A stretch of DNA of 32,541 nt from [Zimmermannella] alba NBRC 15616 (GTDB lineage Bacteria > Actinomycetota > Actinomycetes > Actinomycetales > Microbacteriaceae), in contig NZ_BCSO01000017.1 of the NCBI RefSeq assembly GCF_001570905.1, positions 1 to 32,541 of the forward strand, in the 5' to 3' direction. A program made the position numbers and the translations under genes. Each line of letters opens with the position of its first letter. Position 1 is the first letter of the stretch. Below the pieces are notes generated by a model, which was not told the DNA's origin, ran no database searches, and saw only the letters and a list, made by a program, of their open reading frames with translations. Below, piece by piece: positions 24,869 through 32,541 of the stretch.

Positions 24869-26455
24869 ATGCCAGACGGTTCCTCGTTTTACGTCACGAC
24901 CCCCATCTTCTACGTCAATGACGTCCCGCACATCGGTCACGCCTACACCGAGGTGGCCGCGGATGTCCTTGCTCGCTGGCACCGTCAGCGCGGCGACCGC
25001 ACCTGGTCGCTCACGGGTACGGACGAGCACGGCCAGAAGATCCTTCGCTCCGCCACGGCAAATGGCGTGACGCCGAAGGAGTGGACCGACCGCCTCGTGA
25101 GGGAGGCATGGGAGCCGCTGCTCGAGACCCTCAACCTGGCAAACGACGACTTCATCCGCACCACGGAAGAGCGTCACGAGCGTTGCGTGTCTCGCTTCCT
25201 CAACGACCTCAACGAGGCTGGCTACATCTACTCCTCCGAGTTCGAGGCGCTCTACTGCGTTGGCTGTGAAGAGTTCAAGCCCGAGTCCGAAATCGTCAAG
25301 GGCACGGGGGCTTTCGAGGGCGAGAAGGTCTGCGCCATCCACTCGAAGCCGCTCGAGCTGCTGCAGGAGACGAACTACTTCTTCCGCCTGTCGGAGTTCC
25401 AGGACCGCCTCCTCGAGCTCTACGAATCGCGCCCTGAGTTCATCCAGCCGGCCGCTGCTCGCAACGAGGTCATGTCCTTCGTGCGTTCAGGCCTCAAGGA
25501 CCTCTCCATCTCGCGCACCACCTTCGACTGGGGTGTCAAGGTGCCCTGGGATGAATCGCACGTCGTCTACGTCTGGTTCGACGCACTCCTCAACTACATC
25601 TCCGCGATCGGCTACGGCGAGGACGACGAGAAGTTCAACGCCACCTGGCCTGCGCTCCACATCGTCGGCAAGGACATCCTCCGCTTCCACGCGGTCATCT
25701 GGCCGGCGATGCTCATGGCTGCTGGTATCCCCGCACCCGCCGGCATCTTCGGCCACGGCTGGCTCCTCGTCGGTGGCGAAAAGATGTCGAAGTCGAAGCT
25801 CACCGGTATTGAGCCGACCCAGATCACGGATGTGTTCGGTTCGGATGCCTTCCGCTACTACTTCATGCGCGCCATCCACTTCGGCCAGGACGGCTCTTTC
25901 TCGTGGGAAGACCTCTCCGCCCGCTACCAGGCCGAACTCGCGAACGGATTCGGCAACCTCGCCTCGCGCGTGATCGCCATGGTCATCAAGTACTTCGACG
26001 GCGCCGTGCCTGAGCTCGGTGAACTCACCGCTGCCGACCAGGCCATCATCGACCGCATGAACACCGCGGCTACGAAGGCGGACGCTGCGATCGAGCGCAT
26101 CGCCATCGACGACGCCATCGCCGAGATCTGGAAGCTCGTGGATGAGCTCAACGGCTACATCACTGAGCAGGAGCCGTGGGTGCTCGCCAAGAACGAAGAG
26201 ACCAAGCCGCGCCTCGCGACGGTTCTCGCGACGGCCATCCAGGGTCTTGGCGCGCTTGCCATCCTTCTCAACCCGATCACCCCGATTGCGTGCGAGAAGC
26301 TCTGGCAGGCACTCGGCGGCGAAGGCAGCCTCGCCGAGCAGCGCATTGCTGACGCTGTGAACTGGAAGGGCGCTGGCCGCGTCGAAAAGCTCGCCGCACT
26401 CTTCCCTCGCATCGAGCAGGAAGTCCCCGAGACGCCGACGCCGAAGGGAGCGTAA
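24869..26455 (+). CDS. metG: Methionyl-tRNA synthetase
   Basis: A 528-residue class I aminoacyl-tRNA synthetase that charges tRNA-Met. The signature HIGH (21-24, in NDVPHIGHAYTE) and KMSKS (305-309, in GGEKMSKSKL) are intact. The connective-peptide region has CVGCEEF and a later VCAIHSKPLE, possible remnants of a zinc knuckle. The C-terminal anticodon-binding helical domain is present, without the extra dimerisation domain of longer MetRS. The ATG at 24869 is chosen because TAGGAT lies 7 nt upstream and the conserved N-terminus SFYVTTPIFYVND follows. The stop overlaps the tatD start by 1 bp (TAATG), indicating coupling. Confidence 0.96.
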   Translation: MPDGSSFYVTTPIFYVNDVPHIGHAYTEVAADVLARWHRQRGDRTWSLTGTDEHGQKILRSATANGVTPKEWTDRLVREAWEPLLETLNLANDDFIRTTEERHERCVSRFLNDLNEAGYIYSSEFEALYCVGCEEFKPESEIVKGTGAFEGEKVCAIHSKPLELLQETNYFFRLSEFQDRLLELYESRPEFIQPAAARNEVMSFVRSGLKDLSISRTTFDWGVKVPWDESHVVYVWFDALLNYISAIGYGEDDEKFNATWPALHIVGKDILRFHAVIWPAMLMAAGIPAPAGIFGHGWLLVGGEKMSKSKLTGIEPTQITDVFGSDAFRYYFMRAIHFGQDGSFSWEDLSARYQAELANGFGNLASRVIAMVIKYFDGAVPELGELTAADQAIIDRMNTAATKADAAIERIAIDDAIAEIWKLVDELNGYITEQEPWVLAKNEETKPRLATVLATAIQGLGALAILLNPITPIACEKLWQALGGEGSLAEQRIADAVNWKGAGRVEKLAALFPRIEQEVPETPTPKGA

Positions 26456-27414
26456 TGGCCGCGAGCGAATCGCTCACTCCCAGCCAACACCCGAACCGCC
26501 GCGACACCGTGCAGGAGTCGGGTCACACGCGTGTCCTCGAGTACCCGCCGCTGCCCGAACCCCTCCCTGTGCCGTGCTACGACAACCACACGCACCTCGA
26601 GATTGAGGACGGCGACGAAGAGACCGGTCAGCTTGAGCTGCAAGAGCAGCTCGACCGGGCAAGCGCCGTCGGTATCCGTGGCTCGATCACGGTTGGTGGG
26701 GATGTCGAGTCGAGCCGCTGGGCGGCTGAGGCCGCAGCTGGTGAGCCGCGCCTGCTTGCCGCCGTGGCGATCCACCCGAATGAGGCACCCCGCTACAAGG
26801 CGGCAGGTGAACTCGACGCAGCCATCGCCGCGATCGATGAGCTCGCGGCCCAGCCGCGCGTGCGCGTGATCGGCGAAACCGGCCTCGACTACTTCCGCAC
26901 CGAGGGCGAGGACGCGATCCGCGCCCAGCACGAATCCTTCGAAGCACACATTGGGCTCGCGAAGAAGCACGGCCTCGCCATGCAGATTCACGATCGCGAC
27001 GCACACGACGACTGCATCTCCATCCTCAAGCGGGTCGGCGCCCCCGAGACGACCGTCTTCCACTGCTTCTCCGGTGACGAAGACATGGCGAAGATTTGCG
27101 CCGAGGAGGGCTGGTACTGCTCCTTCGCTGGCACCGTCACCTTCAAGAACGCGAAGAACCTCCACCGGGCCCTCGAAGTTGTGCCGCTCGAGCGCATCCT
27201 CGTGGAATCGGATGCGCCGTTCCTCACGCCAACGCCGTTCCGCGGGCGCCCGAATGCCCCGTACCTCGTGCCGCACACGATTCGCTTCATCGCGGATCGC
27301 CTCGGCAAGGACCTCGCCATGCTCACCGCGATCATTGCGCAGAACACCGAGCGTGCCTACGGCAGCTGGGACGACCCCATCCAGCCGCCGCGTGAACAGC
27401 TGGAGCGTCCGTGA
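26455..27414 (+). CDS. tatD: TatD family metal-dependent deoxyribonuclease
   Basis: A 319-residue TIM-barrel hydrolase. Metal ligands expected for TatD are visible: H45 and H47 in CYDNHTHLEI, E141 in IGETGLDYF, H179 in MQIHDRD, H203 in VFHCFSGD and D253 in VESDAPFLTP. Family members are 3'-5' DNA exonucleases active in DNA repair or degradation. An N-terminal extension of about 40 residues precedes the first motif. The start overlaps the metG stop, and the stop overlaps ksgA by 4 bp. In M. tuberculosis the resuscitation factor gene rpfB lies between tatD and ksgA; here it is absent. Confidence 0.94.
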   Translation: MAASESLTPSQHPNRRDTVQESGHTRVLEYPPLPEPLPVPCYDNHTHLEIEDGDEETGQLELQEQLDRASAVGIRGSITVGGDVESSRWAAEAAAGEPRLLAAVAIHPNEAPRYKAAGELDAAIAAIDELAAQPRVRVIGETGLDYFRTEGEDAIRAQHESFEAHIGLAKKHGLAMQIHDRDAHDDCISILKRVGAPETTVFHCFSGDEDMAKICAEEGWYCSFAGTVTFKNAKNLHRALEVVPLERILVESDAPFLTPTPFRGRPNAPYLVPHTIRFIADRLGKDLAMLTAIIAQNTERAYGSWDDPIQPPREQLERP

Positions 27415-28253
27415 CCGGCGCGACGCTGCTGGGCGCGGCCGAGATCCGCGAGCTCGCGGTCGAACTCGACGTCACGCCCACGAAGAAGCTCGGCCAGAAC
27501 TTCGTGCACGACGCGAACACGGTCCGCCGAATTGCCGAAGTTGGCCGTGTTGCTGAGGGGGAGCACATCCTTGAGGTCGGGCCCGGTCTCGGCTCCCTGA
27601 CGCTCGCGATCCTCGAACGTGGCGCACGGATGACGGCCATTGAGATCGACCCACGCCTTGCCGCCAAGCTTCCCGAAACGGTCGCCAAACACGCGCCGGG
27701 TGCTGAGCTCACCGTCGTCCTCTCGGATGCACTCCAGGTGGACGGCGTCGCGGGGGAGCCCGTCGCGATCGTCGCGAACCTGCCCTACAACGTGTCGGTG
27801 CCGGTGCTCATCCACCTGCTTGCGTGCGTGCCGAGCCTCGAACGCGGTGTCGTCATGGTGCAAGCCGAGGTCGCTGAACGTCTCGCTGCTGGCCCCGGCT
27901 CGAAGGTGTACGGTGCACCGAGCGTCAAAGCCGCCTGGTACGGCTCGTGGCGCACAGCGGGGCTTGTGAGCCGCCGCGTGTTTTGGCCGGAGCCGAATGT
28001 CGACTCGATTCTCGTCGCCTACGAGCGCGGCGAATCGCGCGGTGACGAAGCGCTTCGCGCCCGCGTGTTCGCGCTCGTGGATGCCGCTTTCGGGCAGCGG
28101 CGCAAAATGCTCCGCCAGGCGCTCGCGAGCGTCATCCCGGGCGGCGCGCAGGCCGTGAGCGAGGTGCTCGAGGCCGCCGACATCGTGCCAACCGCTCGCG
28201 GTGAAGCGCTCACGATCGACGATTTCGTGCGCCTCGCGAAGATCCTTCCCTAG
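27411..28253 (+). CDS. rsmA: 16S rRNA (adenine(1518)-N6/adenine(1519)-N6)-dimethyltransferase
   Basis: A 280-residue KsgA/RsmA methyltransferase that dimethylates two adjacent adenines in helix 45 of 16S rRNA during small-subunit assembly. The N-terminal KKLGQNFVHD (25-34), the S-adenosylmethionine-binding EVGPGLGSLT (55-64), AIEIDPRL and the catalytic NLPYN (123-127) are all present. The GTG start overlaps the tatD stop as GTGA. It ends 63 bp before ispE, which has its own candidate promoter. Confidence 0.96.
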   Translation: MTGATLLGAAEIRELAVELDVTPTKKLGQNFVHDANTVRRIAEVGRVAEGEHILEVGPGLGSLTLAILERGARMTAIEIDPRLAAKLPETVAKHAPGAELTVVLSDALQVDGVAGEPVAIVANLPYNVSVPVLIHLLACVPSLERGVVMVQAEVAERLAAGPGSKVYGAPSVKAAWYGSWRTAGLVSRRVFWPEPNVDSILVAYERGESRGDEALRARVFALVDAAFGQRRKMLRQALASVIPGGAQAVSEVLEAADIVPTARGEALTIDDFVRLAKILP

Positions 28254-28304
28254 GCGCAGCACCACCTCCGACGAGCTGCCGAGGCGCATGTCGCCGGTGT
28301 CGGT

Positions 28305-28310
28305 TAGCCT
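28305..28310 (+). promoter_or_regulatory. Candidate leaderless -10 of ispE
   Basis: TAGCCT (TANNNT), then GAGCGC (6 nt), then the ATG at 28317. No Shine-Dalgarno sequence. Confidence 0.5.
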
Positions 28311-28316
28311 GAGCGC

Positions 28317-29309
28317 ATGACTGAGCCACGCACCCCCGAAGCAGCCGAATCCGTGCTCCCTGGCGGGGTGCCAGACCGAGTGCTCGTGCGGGCACCCGGC
28401 AAGGTGAATCTCGCGCTGCACGTGGGCCCGCTCGGCGCGGATGGCTACCACGAACTCGCCACCGTCTTCCTCGCACTTGATCTTGTTGACGACGTCCTCG
28501 CCGAGCGTGCGGAGGGCGTGAGCGTGCACCTTACTGGTGAGGTGCGGGATGACGTCCCGCTCGACGAGTCGAACCTCGCGCACCGTGCCGCGACGCTGCT
28601 CCGTGACCGCAGCGGCACCACCGAGGGGGTCCGTCTCACCATCACGAAGCGCATCCCTGTTGCGGGTGGCATGGGCGGCGGTTCGGCGGATGCTGCCGCA
28701 GCCCTCCTCGCGTGCGATGCCCTCTGGGGCCTCGACACCCCGTGGGACGAACTCCTCGCACTTGCCGCAGAGCTCGGCGCCGATGTCCCCTTCGCCCTGA
28801 CCGGTGGCGCAGCGCTCGGCCGCGACCGCGGCGACCGTCTCGAGGCGGTACCTGCCAGCGGCTCCTTCCACCTCGTGCTCGTGCCGAGCGAGGACGGGAT
28901 CTCGACCCCGAAGTGCTACCGGGCGCTCGATCTCCTGCGTCAGGAAGGCGCCCTGCCGGACCCTGAACTGCCGCTCGCCGTTGCCGATGGACTTCTCGCG
29001 GCGCTCGCCGAGGGCGATGCTGGCGCCCTCGCGGCCGAGCTCACGAACGACCTCGAGGCAGCAGCGCTCGTGCTTCGCCCAGATCTCGCCGACACCATTC
29101 GTGCGGGTGCCTTCGCGGGTGCCATCGGTGGCGTCGTCTCGGGTTCAGGCCCGACGATCGCACTCCTTACAGGCTCCCGCGAAGCCGCCGAGGAGGTCGC
29201 GAAGACGCTCCGGGCCGAGGGCCGTGCCGCCCTCGTCGCATCCGGGCCGGCCCGCGGTGCGCACATCGTAAACGACCACGAACTTCACAGTGATGGAGGT
29301 GCTCGATGA
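28317..29309 (+). CDS. ispE: 4-diphosphocytidyl-2-C-methyl-D-erythritol kinase
   Basis: A 330-residue GHMP kinase that phosphorylates CDP-methylerythritol in the MEP pathway of isoprenoid synthesis. Visible are the N-terminal RAPGKVNLALHVG with K29, the glycine-rich ATP loop PVAGGMGGGSADAAA (114-128), the catalytic aspartate D157 in LGADVPFAL, and the third GHMP motif GVVSGSGPTIALL. An N-terminal extension of about 20 residues is present. The start is set by TAGCCT 6 nt upstream. The stop overlaps the dynamin-like gene by 4 bp (ATGA). Confidence 0.95.
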   Translation: MTEPRTPEAAESVLPGGVPDRVLVRAPGKVNLALHVGPLGADGYHELATVFLALDLVDDVLAERAEGVSVHLTGEVRDDVPLDESNLAHRAATLLRDRSGTTEGVRLTITKRIPVAGGMGGGSADAAAALLACDALWGLDTPWDELLALAAELGADVPFALTGGAALGRDRGDRLEAVPASGSFHLVLVPSEDGISTPKCYRALDLLRQEGALPDPELPLAVADGLLAALAEGDAGALAAELTNDLEAAALVLRPDLADTIRAGAFAGAIGGVVSGSGPTIALLTGSREAAEEVAKTLRAEGRAALVASGPARGAHIVNDHELHSDGGAR

Positions 29310-31165
29310 ACCAGGGGCAGCAGGTCAACACGGGAGCCGCCGTCTTCCGCAAGATGCGCGCCGTCGGGCAGAAGCTCGGCGAAGACGAAGAGTTCGACCG
29401 CATCCTCGAGCGCATGAAAGAGGCCCGCACGGGCCACCCCTCGATCGTCATGGTGGGGGAGATCTCGCGAGGCAAGTCGACGCTCGTGAACGCGCTCCTC
29501 GGCCAGCCGGGCCTTGCCCCGGTGGATGCCGCGGAGACGACCGCGCTCGTCGTGAACTACACGCCCACATCTCCGGAGCATCCCGCGGGCAGTGCCGTCC
29601 TCGAATTTGAGTATGAGCCACGCTTCCGCGATGTGCCGCTGCCGGAGCTTGCGAGCTGGACGCGTGTGGGCGGCGAGAAGCTCCGCGAATCGGAAGAAGC
29701 CCCAAAGCAGGCCGTCGTCCACGTCGACTCCTGGCTCCTGCCGAAGTGCGTCATCGTCGACACACCAGGCACCGGCGGCCTCAGCGAGGCCTACGCCCGT
29801 CGAGCCTTCGACCGCGCCGAGCGCGCGAGCGTGCTCGTGCTCGTGACGGATGCCGGTGGGCGCATCTCGAGCCACGCGCTCGAGTTCTTGAAGCACTGCG
29901 CGGACAAGGTCGCGCAGGTCATCGTCGTCGTGAACAAGATCGACGCGCACCGCAACAACTGGCGCTCGATCGTTGAGGAAGACCGCGCCATTCTTGCTCA
30001 AGCAGGGCCTGGCCTCGGCAACATCCCGATCCTCGGAATGTCCGCACGTTGGGCCGAGCAGGCCGCCGCCGAACCCGACCCGGCAAAGCGGCAGAAGCTG
30101 CTCGAATACAGCCTCATCAACGACTTCATCCAGGTCGTGAACCGCGCCCTCAAACAGGCTGATGAGATCCCCGCGCAGAATGCGCTGCGCCAGGCGCAGT
30201 CGGCCCTCAAGCCGCACCTTGAGACGCGCCTCGTCGAGCGCGCTGCCCTCATCGATGCGGCCGAAGCAGCGAAGAACCCGGATGCGGCCGAAGACGCCGA
30301 GCTCATTCGCGCGAAGGAGAAGCGCGAAGAGCTCATGCTCACCTTCGACGACTCGAAGTACGACTGGCCCGCCGCGATCGAAGACCTCCGCGGCGATCTG
30401 CAGATGAAGATCAGCGCCCGCACCCGCCACTTCCAAAACGTGTGGAAGGACAAAGTCGAGGCATCCTGGAACGGCCTCACCAAGGAGAAAGCGCTCGTCA
30501 TGCAGAACGAGCTCGACGCCGCACTCGAAGTGGAGATGACCGAGCACATTCGCGAGACGATCTTCCGCTGCGCGGGCCTCGTGAAGTGGCTGTACGCCGA
30601 AGCTGGCATGGCGCCGACACCGGAACTCCTGCACACCTTCGGCGTGCGCAAGGACGCCTGGCGTGGGCAACGTCATGAACAGTTCGAGCGTCGCGGGCAG
30701 AAGATGGATGCTCGCATGCTGCTCGGTTCGGCCATGATGGGCTCCGGTATCGCCCGGCTTGCCCTTGTCGGTGCCGGTGCTGCGGTGGCCATGCCAGCCG
30801 CCCTCGGTGTCGCCGTCGTCATGGGTGGTACGACCCTGTGGACCGGCAAACGCAAGCAGAACAAGCAGGCTGTGCTGCAGGTCATCCAAGACCGCACGAC
30901 CGAGATGCGCGAGCTGCTCGAACGCTTCACCCGCCAGTCGATCACGCTCATCCAGACCGAGGCGAAGAAGCAGTTCGACCGCGACCTCAAGAAGTCCGTG
31001 AACAAGGCGAAGGAAGAGGTCGTCCGCATCCAGAAGGCCCGGAGTGCGACGCTCGAGGAACGTCAGGCGCGGCTTCGCCAACTGGAACCGCAAATCACGG
31101 AGCTCAAGCGTCTGCTCGCAGATGCCGACCGTGAGCTGGGAACACGTTCCGCGGTGCGGGGGTAG
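29306..31165 (+). CDS. Bacterial dynamin-like GTPase
   Basis: A 619-residue dynamin-family protein. The GTPase domain shows G1 GEISRGKS (51-58), a G2 threonine in AETTALV, G3 DTPG (152-155) and G4 NKID (210-213). A helical stalk follows (about 285-465, and again after 515). A long hydrophobic Gly/Ala-rich stretch (471-512) is the likely membrane-inserting paddle, and the C-terminus is highly charged and coiled (about 545-612). Such proteins remodel or protect membranes; mycobacterial relatives IniA and IniC are induced by cell-wall stress. GGAGG lies 6 nt before the ATG, and the ATGA overlap couples it to ispE. An Hsp70-like gene follows after 134 bp. The exact role is unknown. Confidence 0.88.
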   Translation: MNQGQQVNTGAAVFRKMRAVGQKLGEDEEFDRILERMKEARTGHPSIVMVGEISRGKSTLVNALLGQPGLAPVDAAETTALVVNYTPTSPEHPAGSAVLEFEYEPRFRDVPLPELASWTRVGGEKLRESEEAPKQAVVHVDSWLLPKCVIVDTPGTGGLSEAYARRAFDRAERASVLVLVTDAGGRISSHALEFLKHCADKVAQVIVVVNKIDAHRNNWRSIVEEDRAILAQAGPGLGNIPILGMSARWAEQAAAEPDPAKRQKLLEYSLINDFIQVVNRALKQADEIPAQNALRQAQSALKPHLETRLVERAALIDAAEAAKNPDAAEDAELIRAKEKREELMLTFDDSKYDWPAAIEDLRGDLQMKISARTRHFQNVWKDKVEASWNGLTKEKALVMQNELDAALEVEMTEHIRETIFRCAGLVKWLYAEAGMAPTPELLHTFGVRKDAWRGQRHEQFERRGQKMDARMLLGSAMMGSGIARLALVGAGAAVAMPAALGVAVVMGGTTLWTGKRKQNKQAVLQVIQDRTTEMRELLERFTRQSITLIQTEAKKQFDRDLKKSVNKAKEEVVRIQKARSATLEERQARLRQLEPQITELKRLLADADRELGTRSAVRG

Positions 31166-31245
31166 GTAGACACTCCGGGTGGATGCGGTGCCCTTCCACG
31201 GGCTGACATCCGTCGTCACACCCACGTGCCGCAACCTTTCCCCGT

Positions 31246-31251
31246 TACCCT
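31246..31251 (+). promoter_or_regulatory. Candidate -10 for the Hsp70-like gene
   Basis: TACCCT (TANNNT) in the gap after the dynamin-like gene would give a start near 31258. A weak hairpin (GGATG/CATCC and GCCC/GGGC, 31181-31211) precedes it, so the Hsp70-like gene may have its own transcript as well as readthrough. Confidence 0.35.
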
Positions 31252-31299
31252 GAGACACGAGCCGTGAGGCATCGAATGGCAACCACAATCGGAGGCAGC

Positions 31300-32541
31300 G
31301 TGAACTGGGTACTGTCCTGCGACTTCGGTACGTCGAACACCACGGCGGCCGAGATCGACGAGGAAGGTCGCATCCGCGCGATTGGTTTGCAAGACCAGGG
31401 TTCCTCGATGCCGTCCGCCGTTGCGCTCACGCCGACCGGCACGCGCGTTGGCCAGTCGGCCGTGAACGCACAGCTCGTGCACCCGGACGGCTTTGAAGCA
31501 GCACCGAAGACGCTCATCGGCCAGCAGGACGTCATCCTCGGCGGTGGCTTCGTGAAGCCCGTCGAGCTCGTTCAGGCCGTCTACGAGACGGTGCGAAAGA
31601 CCGCCCTCGCCCGTCACAACGGGCGCGAACCGCAGGAACTCTGGCTCACGCACCCCGTTGGTTGGGCGCCCTCGCAGCTGGATGTTCTGAAGACCGCTGC
31701 GACGAATGCAGGCTTCAACCCGGCCTCGATCCGACTCGTTCCCGAGCCGATCGCCGCCGCGACCCACTACGCAACCTCCCGCGCCATCAAGCCGGGCGCC
31801 CGCGTCGCCGTCTTCGACTTTGGTGGCGGCACGCTCGACATCGCGGTCCTCGAGCACGCGCCGAGCCAGAACGGTGGCTACCGCGTCCTCGCGTACGGCG
31901 GCGACCCGCTGCTCGGCGGTCGTAGCTTCGACAACCGCCTGCTTGAGTGGGCGCTCCAGACAGCTCGGGATGCTGGTCACGACGATCTTGTGAACCGCAT
32001 CGAAAACCCGCAGAACCCGAAGGAGCTGCGCGCGAAGCTCGCGCTCAACCGTGCCGTCAATGCGGCCAAGGTTGAGCTCTCGACGCACGCTGATGCCGAC
32101 ATCCCGATGTCCGTGGGCGAGATGGAGCACGTCGTCACGATCACGCGTGACGAGTATGAGCAGCTCATCTCCTCGGACGTCGAGCGCGGCGGCAAGCTCG
32201 TCCGTGACGTACTCGACAAGGTGAGCGGCGCAAAGCCTGAGGCGATCTACCTCACCGGTGGTTCGAGCCGTACGCCGGCGATTGCACGCATGCTGCACCG
32301 AGTGACGGGTCTCATCCCCGCCACCTTCGACGACCCGAAGCTTGTTGTTGCTGAGGGCGCGCTCCGCGTGCGCCCGGCGGTGAACCTCGGCAAGCAGCGC
32401 CCGACGAACGCGCCGATGCCGGCCTTCGGTGCTCCGGGCGGTGACGTGCAGGGTCCGCTTCGTCCGGGCGCGCAGAACCGTGGCGAGCTTCGTCCGGCAC
32501 AGCACCAGCCGCGTCCGCTGCCGCCGCAGCAGCGCCCGCCC
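31300..32541 (+). CDS. Hsp70-like (DnaK-type ATPase) protein, cut by the window end
   Basis: An open frame of 414 codons runs to the window edge. The actin/Hsp70 nucleotide-binding domain is complete: phosphate loop 1 VLSCDFGTSNTTAAEID, VPEPIAAATHYA (the Hsp70 connect-type motif), phosphate loop 2 VFDFGGGTLDIAVL and the adenosine motif IYLTGGSSRTP. The ATPase part ends near residue 365 and is followed, in the visible part, by a Pro/Gln/Arg-rich tail rather than a DnaK substrate-binding domain. GTG at 31300 is preferred for its GGAGG 4 nt upstream and because families of this type start just before the phosphate loop; ATG at 31276 (8 more residues, GAGG upstream) is the alternative. It follows the dynamin-like GTPase in the same direction. 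Confidence 0.85.
   Translation, partial: MNWVLSCDFGTSNTTAAEIDEEGRIRAIGLQDQGSSMPSAVALTPTGTRVGQSAVNAQLVHPDGFEAAPKTLIGQQDVILGGGFVKPVELVQAVYETVRKTALARHNGREPQELWLTHPVGWAPSQLDVLKTAATNAGFNPASIRLVPEPIAAATHYATSRAIKPGARVAVFDFGGGTLDIAVLEHAPSQNGGYRVLAYGGDPLLGGRSFDNRLLEWALQTARDAGHDDLVNRIENPQNPKELRAKLALNRAVNAAKVELSTHADADIPMSVGEMEHVVTITRDEYEQLISSDVERGGKLVRDVLDKVSGAKPEAIYLTGGSSRTPAIARMLHRVTGLIPATFDDPKLVVAEGALRVRPAVNLGKQRPTNAPMPAFGAPGGDVQGPLRPGAQNRGELRPAQHQPRPLPPQQRPP

Noticed and set aside
29285-31288. Minus-strand open frame opposite the dynamin-like gene
   Set aside because: No domain, low-complexity composition, and it overlaps a protein with clear GTPase motifs.

Overview
The window looks like a stretch of chromosome from a high-GC Gram-positive actinobacterium, most likely of the Microbacteriaceae/Micrococcales type. 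The reasons are the strong G/C bias at third codon positions, a class Ib nrdHIEF operon with mycobacterial-like NrdE, a bacterial protein O-mannosyltransferase next to rsmI, the order metG-tatD-ksgA-ispE, an LAxTG (sortase E type) sorting signal, and many genes that start 6-7 nt after a TANNNT -10 element (leaderless transcripts). The species cannot be named from the sequence alone. No prophage, IS element, CRISPR array, tRNA or rRNA is visible. Most genes are housekeeping or transport.

Layout. 1-2414 (minus): a PRC-barrel protein with acidic tails and an MFS permease. 2415-2872: a 458-bp regulatory region with a DnaA-box cluster and two NrdR boxes 31 bp apart. 2873-6818 (plus): nrdH-nrdI-nrdE-nrdF, ending in a strong terminator. 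6877-7099: REP-like palindromes. 7100-8768 (minus): a DUF4349 lipoprotein and a small exported membrane protein. 9077-12192 (plus): a two-gene amino-acid ABC importer whose permease carries two fused substrate-binding domains. 12327-14360 (minus): a GNAT acetyltransferase and a DAACS-family symporter with altered cation-site residues. 14463-18500 (minus): the helicase HrpA. 18551-19387 (plus): an aldo/keto reductase. 19668-21917 (plus): a cell-wall-anchored metallophosphoesterase/LamG-like protein with a structured 5' UTR. 22085-23923 (minus): protein mannosyltransferase, divergent from rsmI (23994-24815, plus). 24869-28253: metG-tatD-ksgA. 28317-29309: ispE, overlapping a dynamin-like GTPase (29306-31165), followed by an Hsp70-like ATPase that runs off the end of the window.

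How the parts fit. NrdH reduces NrdE, and NrdI activates the metal-tyrosyl cofactor of NrdF; the promoter carries sites expected for NrdR (dNTP sensing) and DnaA (replication coupling). The ABC importer and the DAACS symporter are separate amino-acid uptake routes. The mannosyltransferase lies next to a surface protein with a Ser/Thr/Pro-rich stalk, a plausible substrate. The least explained part is the right end: a membrane-remodelling dynamin-like GTPase translationally coupled to ispE and followed by an Hsp70-type ATPase whose visible part has no substrate-binding domain.
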